Shown here: positions 53,507-64,000 of the stretch, in pieces | How positions within the stretch are numbered: the stretch's first letter is position 1 | Layout of the letters: each line of letters starts with the position of its first letter | NCBI GenBank assembly: GCA_963674455.1 | Contig: CAVMBE010000055.1 | Coordinates: 124,001-188,000, forward strand | Direction of reading: 5' to 3' | Length of the DNA: 64,000 nucleotides | Source of the DNA: Lecanosticta acicola | Lineage: Eukaryota; Ascomycota; Dothideomycetes; Mycosphaerellales; Mycosphaerellaceae | Notes under the pieces: generated by a model | Told to the model about the DNA's origin: nothing | The model's input: the letters and a program-made list of their open reading frames with translations, nothing else | The model's database searches: none | Position numbers and translations under genes: made by a program

Positions 53507-55620
53507 ATGGGCATCAAAGGCTTCGGCTCCCGAATGAGCGCATATGCACAGCGAACTCACCTCGGAAGCACGAGTGATCCGGCGAGAGATGCAGTCGCGA
53601 TAGTCGACGGCCCTGGCTTGGCGCATTATGTATACTACGGCCTGTGCGGCAAGCGAGAAGGCTCCCAGAAGCCCATTACATACACCGAATGCGCGCAAGC
53701 CGCCTTGGAGTGGCTAGACCTCACCCAGGCGATCGGGATGAAGATGTGAGTATGAGCCCACATTCACCTCTTCAGATGTCAGGCGGGAATTCGAGATTTC
53801 GGCGGGAAACAACTCCATGAAGCCGCATGGTGAGAAGAGATCAAGATCCACTCCGAAGGCACAACCTCTGGTTGCTTCGCGGAGATACAAGACCCTTTCC
53901 TGACATCGAGGTTAGTGGAGCCATCCTCTTCGACGGCGCACTGCCTCACGCAAAGCGGAGCGTCCGGATCGGCCGTCTGCAAGCGTACGCGGAAAAGGTT
54001 CACGTGTACAAGCAATCGGACAAGGCTGGGATGCTGTTAGATGGCCGCGCGAGAAAGCGGCTTCCACCACCGCCGTTTCTTGTCTTCGCGGTTGTCGAAG
54101 AGCTCCGACAGAGCAAGTACGGTCATGTCACGTACGTTGTGCCGGGTGAGGCCGATCCATACTGCATAATAGCAGCGATTCAGGTCTCGGATGAAGGTAT
54201 GCTATTGAAGAGTGATCATCCCCGTGAAATCGCTTCTCCTAAGCCACTGGGTAGCCCTTCAACCGTATTTCTCACCTTGTTGTGCTTGACCCTTTCGCAT
54301 CCCCGTAGAATGGCTTCGCCTGAGCCACCGGGCAGCCTTTCAATCGTCTATCTAGCATTGTTGTGCCTGAATACTCGCTGATCTCACGCTTCTGTAGCCT
54401 CAGAAACCACTGTCACGATCTTCTCGGACGACTCAGACCTGCTGGTTTACAACCTAGGCCAACGAAGCGTCTGTGTCGCCCCCTTTCGAGATTTGGACGA
54501 TGAACAGACTATATCCGGCACGACTCGGTCCGCAGAAGTATACTGGCCCACTCGAATAGCAGCACAAGCATCCGTACTGCTAGAAGACCTCGTCAAGCCG
54601 GCGTTCTTCATGTCGGAGGATCCATACTGCACATTCGACGAGGCGCTGCTGAGGATCAAGAAGAAGGATCCGAGCGATCGCGAAGACTTCAAGGCTTTTG
54701 GCAGGGGCTTTCAAACAACGGAAGAAAAGACGGAGTGGCTAAGCATTACTACGGACTCTTCCAAGAAGAGGAATTTGGCTGCTTGCGATTCTCGGGTGTC
54801 CGAAATCATCTGCCAAACGCAATCACTGAGAGCTGGTTCACTCGAGGGCGGAGTCAAGATGTATCTGCCTTTCCTCATCGACGACCCTGGGCGAGCGAGT
54901 GCGTGGAACGTGGGCACCAACATTCGAGCCTTGGCGTACAGCCTGCTTCTGCGCTGCGAGGGCCTCGAAAGCGAGGGAGCTCAAGAGTATAGACGCAGTG
55001 GCAGCAGAATCACAGGCAATCTGATGGAGCTTATATCTCTAGAGGAGACGGAGGAACAACTGCGCGCATCATGTGCCTACTTTGACGAGTTCTTCGAATG
55101 GGCGAAGGGGCAGGATCTGTGCGACGCGGACACGTGCAGAAGCGTCGTTCTCAGCCAGACTTGTCAATATGCCCAAGCGGGAGGCCACTCGTTGCCCGGG
55201 ATCAAAGAGGCTCAGCAGCTCGTGCAGGGAAGAGCAGAAGGGCGTCTTCGAGCTTGGCATCTCGTCCATCTGAGCGCCGAGTACCAAGCCGCCTATTACT
55301 CCCTTCGCATCCTCCATCAGATAGCATCTCATGTGGTGGCGCACGGAAGCATCGCCAAAGACGTAGCTTCTCTTGTGCGTGCGCGGCTCTCCACCTTGCC
55401 ACGCATTGGACAGTTCTTTGAGGAGAGCCAGGAGCAACAGTCATGGGTACGGGTGATACCGGAACTGATGGCGAACTTTGAGGCGAAGGATACAGACGAG
55501 GAACCGGTGCAGAAGAAGAGGAGGAAGAAGACGAAGTGGACGAAGTGGGAAAAGGAAGGGAGTGGACAGGAGGATGCAAGCGGAGACAACAACCCGTTTG
55601 CGTTGCTGATGGATGATTGA
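53507..55620 (+). CDS. XPG/FEN1-like nuclease, asteroid type
   Basis: Three exons: 53507-53745, 53916-54196 and 54398-55620, about 580 residues. Intron 1 is GTGAGT to GTTAG with a CTGAC branch; intron 2 is GTATGC to TGTAG. MGIKGFGSRM opens the XPG N region and AIVDGPGLAHYVYYG carries the first acidic residue. After the intron come AILFDGALPHAKRSVRIGRL, VVPGEADPYCIIAAI and FSDDSDLLVYNL, the metal-binding XPG-I motifs. The C-terminal 350 residues are helical with a Lys-rich end (QKKRRKKTKW) that looks like a nuclear localisation signal. Fungal asteroid-like proteins are poorly studied; the motifs suggest an active structure-specific nuclease. Confidence 0.8.
54210..54380 (+). repeat. diverged tandem duplication inside intron 2 of the nuclease gene
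   Basis: Two copies of about 80 bp: ATCGCTTCTCCTAAGCCACT... and ATGGCTTCGCCTGAGCCACC..., each ending TTGTTGTGC(T/C)TGA. It makes the 201-nt intron much longer than its neighbours. Confidence 0.7.
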
Positions 55621-57084
55621 GTCGGATGTGTCGAGAAGGTGGGAGCTCTGGAAATGCAATGCTCGCGCGCGGAGAGTCACTCGTCATGAGCACACGGTGC
55701 GTCTGTGGTGAGGTACCATGGTCCGGATGTGTGTCCCGAGCCGTGCTGCATGGGCTGCATGGGCTGCACGAGGAGGAAGCAGTGGCAGACAAGCAAAATT
55801 TTGTATAGCAGCCGAGTGTGATGTACGAGTGTGGAGGTCACCAATGATTGCGCAGACGGAGAAATGCGATCGATTGCTGGAGGAGGCTGCAGTCAGTAAG
55901 GTATGCGGGCAGTGATGGACGCCACCCGGGCGCGATGATGGGGAATGATGTTGGAGGTGGAGGTGGAGGTGGAGGTGGAGGTGGAGGTGGAGGTCGGAGT
56001 GAGGGACGGGCGCAGCTGCAGCTTCCGAAAGGGGACTAGCGTAGCACGTGAAGACGTGTGTCTATGTGAATGCGAGAAGGGGCAGTGGCGACCTGTCCGC
56101 GGACACGATGATCTGCAGGTGCGATGGACGCAGTGCGGTGCGGTGAAGGAAAGGGCGATGGTGAAGTACTAGTTGTGTGATTAATACGATGATTAGATAA
56201 TAGAGTTTTGGGTAATTTCATTATTATCCTGATTAATGCAGCAGCAGTGCCTCGCGTTGGTTGGCGCGGTGCTGGTGCGTGGTGCGTGTTGCGTGTTGCG
56301 TGTGTTGTGTGTGTGTGTGTTGTGTTGTTGTGGGTGGATGATCACGTGACGATGCGCACGGGCGTCAGGCGTCAGGCGCTGTTTCCGTGCTGAGAGAGGG
56401 AGAGCTCTGGGGCCTCGAGCTCCGTGTCTGCGCCGTCGCCCACCTGCCACCTGCTGCTGCTCTCACGCCGCCTCTCTGCTGTTCCTCACCCAGCACGTCT
56501 CTCCCCCATTTCCCTCCCCCAAAAATCCACCACAGCAGCCCTCGAGTACAGGTATGTTGGTGTTTCACGCCCCAAATGCCCCGTCACCCTCTCTACCCTC
56601 TCCCGCAACATCTTGCGCAATTCACCGCGTTGTCGTCGCCCTCCGTCGCCCCGTGCGGCGCGTGAAGATGCATCCCGCGTCAACTCGCGCCCGATGGTCG
56701 ACGCCTTGTTGTTGTTGTTCATCTTCGTCGTCGGCCCCGTCAACAACCACCACCACCAGCTAACACGCGTCGCCCAGCTCACCAACACCACACCCCCGAC
56801 ACATCCACCACTGCAAAACCCAAACTCGGTAAGTCGTTCCCGGCTCCTGCACGACGCATCGCTTCTTCAGCTTCACTCGCGACGTCTCACGAGGTGTTGC
56901 GCCCGCAGCGCGGCCGGCCTCCCAACAGCGGCCACCCACTCATCAACACGCGCACTCTTCACACAACGATCGCACAACTCCAGCACCACTCTCCCCGTGA
57001 TCGCGCTCGCATTCTGCTTCGAACGCCACTGACAAAACACCCGCAACTGCAGTACCCAACCAACTCACTCCAACCACCGACACC
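55621..57084. promoter_or_regulatory. upstream region of NHP6
   Basis: 1.46 kb. Contains a GGTGGA hexanucleotide tract at about 55951-55993 and a GT-rich tract at 56285-56330. The last 600 bp are CA/CT-rich and look like a leader. No gene supported. Confidence 0.5.
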
Positions 57085-57599
57085 ATGCCGAAGGAGAAGA
57101 CCACCACCCGCAACTCCAAGAAGGCCGGCGGCAAGGCTGACGGCGGCAAGAAGCAGAAGGGCAAGTTCCTCATCACCCTCCCTCACGCACGCGACGCGAC
57201 GCGTCTCCGACGCTGACTGACTGACCTCATCTAGACCCAAACATGCCAAAGCGCGGTCTCTCTGCCTACATGTTCTTCGCCAACGAGCAGCGCGACAAGG
57301 TTCGCGACGACAACCCGGGCATCAAGTTCGGTAAGCTGCTCCGACTACTTGCTGTCGCGCGCCGTCACTGACATGATTTGCGCAGGTGAGGTCGGCAAGA
57401 TCCTCGGTGAGAAGTGGAAGGCCCTCGGCGAGAAGCAGAAGGCCCCCTACCAGGCCAAGGCTGCTGCCGACAAGAAGCGCTACGAGGAGGAGAAGGCTGC
57501 CTACACTCAGGTGAGTGCCAATTGTCTCCGGCTCGTCATGGATCTCCACTGACCACTCCCCAGGGCGTCGCCGCCGACGATGACGAGGACGAGGAGTAG
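57085..57599 (+). CDS. nhp6: NHP6-like HMG-box protein
   Basis: Four exons: 57085-57160, 57235-57330, 57386-57510 and 57564-57599, 110 residues. Intron 1 (57161-57234) is a GC-AG intron with the consensus AG/GCAAGT and CTGAC branches; the splice gives KKQK-DPNMPKRGLSAYMFF, the canonical HMG-box start. The box runs through WKALGEKQKAPYQAKA and ends before an acidic tail (ADDDEDEE). NHP6 bends DNA without sequence specificity and assists FACT and promoter assembly. Introns 2 and 3 have ordinary GTAAGC and GTGAGT donors. Confidence 0.95.
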
Positions 57600-58988
57600 G
57601 CGCCCGCCTCTCTTCTCTTCTCTCATCTCGACCACTTGCCTTTTCACACTGACCCGGCTTCTCTGCTGGCCAGTCTTTTCAGATCATGTTTGGCAGGCTT
57701 CGGGTTAGTGGGATCTCCTTGATGGGATTGCGTCGACACGACAGCCGCGAACAGCGTCTCTTTGCTCAATGGATGGGAATGATGATACCAGGGGTTTACG
57801 TACGGTGCGACAACTGATGACCCCAGCGGCGACGAGTGTGTACTATAGCGCGAGCAAACAACAAGGACGGATTTGATCGCAGTTCTCTGTGCCTTCCATT
57901 GCTTGTTCCTTCTCTCTCTTTCCTGTTCCTGGCTGACTCCAGTCGCGTGACGTGACGCCGCTGGGCTTACATGTTCCTGCCGTTGCCGGTCTTTCCGTCC
58001 CTAAGGTTCTCTCTGCAGCGTTGAGCGGTGAGCGGTGAGCGGCGACCGGCAAGCGGCTCCTGTCGAACTCCTCTCACCCGTTCTCGGCAGGGCGACTCGG
58101 ATAGAGATGTATGATCTACAATTCGCTCGAGCACACGGCCACGCAGGTACCGGCGGCGAACTGCTGGTCTTTGATCCCCTGATCCCGACATCTAAATCCT
58201 TCCGCATGCGTGAACAACCGACTGTAGTACTACTGCATCACGAAGCGCCTGCTGGCATCACGGAGCGAAGAAAAGAGAGGAACATGAGGAAGCATTGGGA
58301 CGCGCTTCTCGAATAGCCGCTGACCTCACTCACAAGCTCATGCCCTGCTGAAACGGCTTACCAAAATTGGAACTCCATCCGCCATGTGTCTTGGAAGTTA
58401 AATCGCTCGTACGCGTGTCCACGGCCTCGGTCCCGCTGTGTGCGGGTGTGATGAACCCTGAACATCATCATTGTGCTTTGAGAGGCGTCACAAGAAGTTT
58501 CCTACTCACGTCACGCTACCCTCGACAATGTGATGCATCATGTGACGGACTGCTGCGTGGTACCTTGTGAACAGATTTGATACTGTGGGGAGAGCTCACT
58601 CCGGGGAACGCGTGCCTAGGCGTGGTGCCATTCATCCTCCTCCTCCTCTCAACCGACCTGGAGACCAAGAGACTTCTCGTATTTGGCTTTGAAGCCTATC
58701 GTCATTCGTTTTTTTTTTCTTCCCTTGGGGGATCGGAGACAAAGCGACGAGTGATTCACAACCGCACACACACCTTGCGACACATTTCCTCTTCGTGCCT
58801 CGTGTTTCGCGCATTTCCTTGTCCATTCTTCTTCTCTTCTCATCGGCAACGGAATTGACCGGAACTGTCGTTACGGCCTTTTCTGATCAACACTAGACTC
58901 TCCAAGGGCGTGCCTCTTGAGTGGATCTTCTCCCAGTTCCTGGTGTCGAAAGGCAAGATAGCGACTGGGACCGGAGCACGCCGACACC
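57600..58988. other. intergenic between NHP6 and the CSC1-like gene
   Basis: 1.4 kb; a GAGCGGT short tandem near 58022-58040 and a T9 run near 58710. No gene supported. Confidence 0.5.
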
Positions 58989-61900
58989 ATGTCTCGAGCG
59001 CTGTCTGCGCGAGCCGATTCGGCTTCTAATCAGTTCTTGAAAGAGATCTCGGATCCCTTTTCTTCCCAGGCAAGTGGCCATCTCCAATCCTCATCCCTCT
59101 TCTGGCACTCGTAGCTGACACACGTGAACAGCTCGCGACCGATGCGACCGTCTCCTCCCTCGCTTTCTCGCTTGTCCTCGCGACACTGATCGCCCTCCTC
59201 TTCTGTTTCCTCCGCCCGTTCAACAGCCTCGTCTACGCTCCGCGAGCCAAATACGCCGACAGCAGGCATGCCCCTCCGCCCGTCAACAAGGGCCTCTTTG
59301 GCTGGATACCGCCCCTCATCCGTACGAAGGAGCAGGATCTGGTAGAACGTGTTGGACTCGACGCGGCCATCTTTATGAGAGTCTGCCGTATGATGAGGAA
59401 CATCTTCACCGTCTTGACAATCATTGGATGCGGAATTGTCATTCCTGTCAATCTCATCGGCTCGAGCAAGCAGGATTATGCCAAGGGCATCAGCATATTC
59501 GGGAGACTGCAGCCGCAGTACATGTACGGTAGTTCGGGATTCTGGGCCTATGTTTTTGTGGCATATCTCTTTGATGCGGTGATTTGCTTCTATCTCTGGC
59601 TGAATTACCGCCATGTGTCGAGGCTGCGGAGGGCGTATTTCGAGAGCCCGGAGTACCAGAGGAGCCTGCATGCGAGGACTTTGCTGGTCACGGATATCCC
59701 GCAAGAGCTGAGATCTGATGAGGGCATTGCGAGGATCACGGACGAGGTCAAGGCTACACATGACATGCCGAGGACCGCGATTGCGAGGAACGTGAAGGAT
59801 CTCCCAGAATTGGTTGAAGAGCATGAGGAAACGGTCAAGCAGCTGGAGGAGCATTTGGCCAAGTACTTGAAGAATCCGGATCGACTACCTCCGAAGCGGC
59901 CGACTTGTAAGCCGCACAAGAAGGATAAGGCGTATGGAAGCTATCCCAAGGGGCAGCAGGTGGATGCTATCGAGTACTTGACCGGCCGGATCCGAGAGCT
60001 CGAGCGTGAAATTGGCGAGGTGCGCCAGACGGTGGACAAGCGAAATGCGATGCCCTATGGTTTCGCTAGCTACGAAAACATACCAGTCGCACACGGCGTG
60101 GCGTACGCAGCCAGGAAGAAAGCACCTCAGGGCACGATCATCCGTCTTGCCCCCAGGCCGAACGACTTGGTCTGGAAGAACCTCAAAATGTCCAAGAGGC
60201 AGCGAAGCCGTCAGAACTTCCTGAACGGCATGTGGATCACGATATTGACGGGTCTCTGGGTCGTGCCCAACGTCTTGATTGCGGTCTTCTTATCCAACTT
60301 GTCCAACCTGGGCGCTCTCTGGCCGACTTTCCAGACTAGCTTGAACGCGCATCGGACTTGGTGGGCTGTTGTGCAGGGTGTGGTTTCCCCGGCCATCACG
60401 ACTGCCTTTTACTTTTACCTGCCCTCGATTTTCCGGAGACTCTGCATGAATGCCGGAGATATCAGCAAGACGAGCAGAGAGCGACATGTGGCTCGGAGTC
60501 TTTACAACTTCTTCACTTTTAACAATCTGGTTGTCTTCTCGCTGTTCTCGGCTGTATTCAAGCTGATCATTACCCTGATCAACGGGGCAAGCTATACCGA
60601 GGCCCAGCCCTTGAACGTCCTCATGGTCGGTCTGTGCCAGGTCTCGACGTACTGGATCTCATGGCTGTTGCAGCGTAACCTGGGTGCGGCCGTGGATCTC
60701 AGTCAGATGTGGACGCTTGTCTGGGGCTCATTCTCGAGACGCTTCCTCTCGCCGACGCCGAGACGTCTGATCGAGCTTTCCGCTCCGCAACCGTTTGACT
60801 ACGCCAGTTACTACAACTACTTTCTGTTCTACGCGACGGTCACGGTGTGCTTTGCTACCATCCAGCCTCTGGTCCTTCCGGTCACGGCTCTCTACTTCTG
60901 GATGGACAGCTTCATGAAGAAGTATCTGCTTCTCTACGTCTTCATCACCAAATACGAATCGGGCGGTATGTTTTGGCGCTCGGTGTTCAACCGGATCGTC
61001 TTCTTGGCCATTTTCGGAAACGTCGTGATTGCGTTGGTGATTGCTGCTTCGGGCCAAATTGACTGGCAGTGGGAGAAATTGGCGTCGCTGGTTCCCTTGC
61101 CATTCCTCTGTCTGGGCTTCAAGTGGTATTGCAAGCGTACGTTTGATGACGAGATCCATTACTACCAGAAGGGCAAAGGTATGCTCGATTCCGAATCTCA
61201 GCCTGGTGGTGCCGATGGTAAGAAACGCAAGGGCGACAAAGTGGGCGTGAAGTTCGGCCATCCTGTGCTCTACCGGCCACTTATCACGCCTATGGTAGCT
61301 GCCAAGAGTCAGCATCTACTCAAGGACATTTACACGGGGCGAACATCCATGGAGGATACTTCGACGGTGGCCGGGTACAGCGATGTCTACATGGACAGCA
61401 TGGACGCACGACACCCAGGCAAGTCCGCCGGCAGTGCCTTCCAAGGCTGGGAAGTCGTCAATGAAAGCGAAATGGATTTCGAACATTTCAAGAATCGACC
61501 TGAATTCCGCGACGAGACGGGAGATCTCATGCGGCCTGGCACACCCAGCAGTATCATGACCGGCGTCACCCGCACCGGCACCGACCGGTCCTCCTCCTAC
61601 ACCGCCGCCCTGCGCAGCGCCAGCGGCTCTCGCGACCCCTACACCCGCAGCCGCAGCGAATCCCGCGATTCCGAACGCACAAAGGTGCCCGACGCGGGCG
61701 TCGAATACCCTCGCGGCTACCACCAGACCCCCTCCCACCTCCGCGAGCAATCGCCCGCCGGCATGACGGAGGGCTTCGCCGGTCGGCATCATCATCATCT
61801 CGCACGGCAAGAAAGCCGCGACGGGCTCATGACCACCGCGATGCCCATGGGCCACAGCACGCCCGCCGCCGTCACTCCCGGTGGGGCAGGATACGGACCC

Positions 61901-62014
61901 GTGCGGTACGGCCATGTAGCCGGGCAGATGGAAACTCCCGGCCACGAGGAGAGTGAGGGGGAAGAATATACGAGTTATGATTACTTTCGACGAGGCAGGA
62001 CGCAGGGTCGGTAG
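58989..62014 (+). CDS. CSC1/RSN1-like (OSCA/TMEM63) cation channel
   Basis: Two exons: 58989-59069 and 59132-62014, 987 residues. The intron 59070-59131 is GC-AG (CAG/GCAAGT to AACAG); only it joins the start MSRALSARA to LATDATVSSL in frame. An N-terminal RSN1-type segment with three membrane helices is followed by a cytosolic domain (LLVTDIPQELRSDEGIA, an RRM-like fold, and LAPRPNDLVWKNL), then the seven- to eight-helix DUF221 core and a Ser/Arg-rich tail with a His run. Yeast Csc1 is a hyperosmolality-gated calcium-permeable channel. Probably plasma membrane. Confidence 0.9.
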
Positions 62015-62754
<740 letters not shown>

Positions 62755-62977
62755 TCATATCGGCTCCCCAGCAACTCGCAAGGGATGCGCCTCGGTATTG
62801 AAGACGTACTGATTCCGGCCCCGGAAATTCACCTGCCACACATGCTCCGGCGCGTGGATCAGGTACGAGTACTTCAGCACTTCGGCGAACCAGAAGGATT
62901 CCTGGAAATTGTAGAAACCGCCGCCGCCGCGCGCGTTGACGTTTTCAATGTGGGGGGGGGGGGGGGGGGGGGGGGGG

Positions 62978-63011
<34 letters not shown>

Positions 63012-63016
63012 CGGGC

Positions 63017-63047
<31 letters not shown>

Positions 63048-64000
63048 CGCGCCCCCCCGGGGAGGGAAAAGGGAGGGGGACAACGTACATCTTGATAGAT
63101 CCTCGACCCCGTAGCGCGGTAAGCATAGTAGAAGGATTCAATGACCTCGGGGCGCAAGACATAAGCACCAGAGGTAATGTAGAAGCCCGCTCGCCGATAA
63201 AACGCAGTCTGGTTCGCGGGGACCTCGGACGCATTCCAGCCGAAACTCTCGGGTCCGATCTGGGTCAAGGTCTGGTTGTACGTGTTCTCGCACGAGTTGA
63301 CGAGTTGCAGGCCGAAGTCGACGTATCTCTGTTCTTGGAGCACGAGGCCTCCGAGGATGAAATTCCCGCCGTCAAAGCAGGCGAGGTGGCCCGAGGAGAA
63401 ATCGAGTTGGCGGCCTTCGAAGGCGGCGAGGTAGGTGAGGTCCGGGCGGGTAGAGGGGTGCGAGGCGAGGTATTCGATGGTGCTGTCGGCGGCTGCGACC
63501 CAGCTGGACGTTATATTAGTGATGGTTCTCCAAGCGTCTCTTGGAAAAGGGGGAACATACCGGTCCTTGTAGGTGCTGAATCGAGATGAGTCGTAGACGT
63601 ACATCTACAGAACAAACGGTCAGTCTCGGACCCTTCTCCAGGTAAGAGGGCTTAGATGTACCTTGATCAGATACTCGTAGAAACTGTCGTCTCCGCCGTT
63701 CCATCCGCCGACGTTGTCTAAGAAGCTGCCATTCGCAATGCTAACATCCGTACCAAGAAGACCAGGGAAGGGCTCTGCAAAAGGCTGCGGGTGCGGGTTG
63801 AGGAGATAGCTCTGTGCTCGCTGTGTCATTTGTCCATATGACTCGTCTCCAGTCAAATCGGACAAATGAGTCCATTCCAACACCAGCGTGCCAATCGTCG
63901 CCAAGCCATTGGTGTCCGAACCGTCGTTGCTGTGATTACTCAAATAGAGAGTATTATAGGGAATGCCAGTCGGGGTGTCAAAGGCGAAGGTCAGGTTGTT
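62755..64000 (-). CDS. GH47 alpha-1,2-mannosidase (partial, disrupted)
   Basis: Minus strand, N-terminal part beyond the window. Exons: 64000-63662, 63604-63561, 63503-63089, then a last exon ending at 62755. Landmarks: GGWNGGDDSFYEYLIK, MYVYDS, HLACFDGGNFILGG, ESFGWNASEVP, then ENVNA..FQESFWFAEVLKYSYLI and VFNTEAHPLRV, the class I mannosidase end. These trim mannoses from N-glycans in the ER/Golgi or outside the cell. The segment expected between GSRIYQD and ENVNA (WAW..F..I..) is missing and a G-rich tract lies in its place. Confidence 0.8.
62951..63066. repeat. long poly-G/C tract inside the GH47 gene
   Basis: About 95 G in runs broken by a few C (GCGGG, CGGGCCCGG), ending CGCGCCCCCCCGGGG. 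It replaces the expected coding segment. A sequencing or assembly fault is the simplest explanation. Confidence 0.85.

Noticed and set aside
62936..63589. plus-strand frame of 217 codons through the poly-G tract
   Set aside because: Antisense to the GH47 exons and composed of poly-Gly from the G run.

Overview
The window is nuclear DNA of a filamentous ascomycete (Pezizomycotina), most likely a dothideomycete. The genes carry short introns (about 50-75 nt) with CTGAC/CTAAC branch points. One block shows a repeat-induced point mutation (RIP) signature, in which CpA/TpG is replaced by TpA. The gene set (Ndt80-like regulator, SCH9 kinase, HMT1-type ABC protein, class 2 polysaccharide synthase, ATG22, CSC1) is typical of that group. 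No species is claimed.

Positions 1-15853 look like a GlcNAc catabolic cluster of the kind described in Trichoderma reesei. It contains the tail of a GH3-type N-acetylglucosaminidase with a GNAT-like end (nag3), the Ndt80-like regulator RON1, the GlcNAc kinase HXK3, a pyruvate-decarboxylase-like enzyme, an UNC93-type membrane protein in the position of the GlcNAc transporter, and glucosamine-6-phosphate deaminase. The deaminase start codon is split by an intron. The deacetylase gene is not in the window and may lie to the left.

Positions 16173-33174 are accessory. A 5.4-kb element with 42-bp terminal inverted repeats and a candidate 4-bp target duplication is heavily RIPped. Its integrase-type transposase can still be followed in one frame, and all three inferred catalytic acidic codons are changed by TpG-to-TpA. 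It lies beside a fragment resembling an FAD-monooxygenase start. Then come ATG22, two related RING-like hypothetical genes (one broken), an FAD-monooxygenase pseudogene, a tRNA-Arg(CCG) with a poor acceptor stem, and gene-poor DNA.

Positions 33957-48000 are mostly conserved genes: a GT2 polysaccharide synthase, an HMT1-like ABC transporter, a MaoC-type dehydratase and SCH9 with a probable hidden first exon. Positions 48835-52000 hold two more decayed genes (an Ala/Gly-rich frame and an O-methyltransferase). From 52168 to the end are a small membrane protein of unknown function, an asteroid/XPG-like nuclease, NHP6, a CSC1/OSCA channel protein and the 3' part of a GH47 mannosidase, which is disrupted by a long G tract. 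Three introns (in the MaoC, NHP6 and CSC1 genes) are GC-AG introns.
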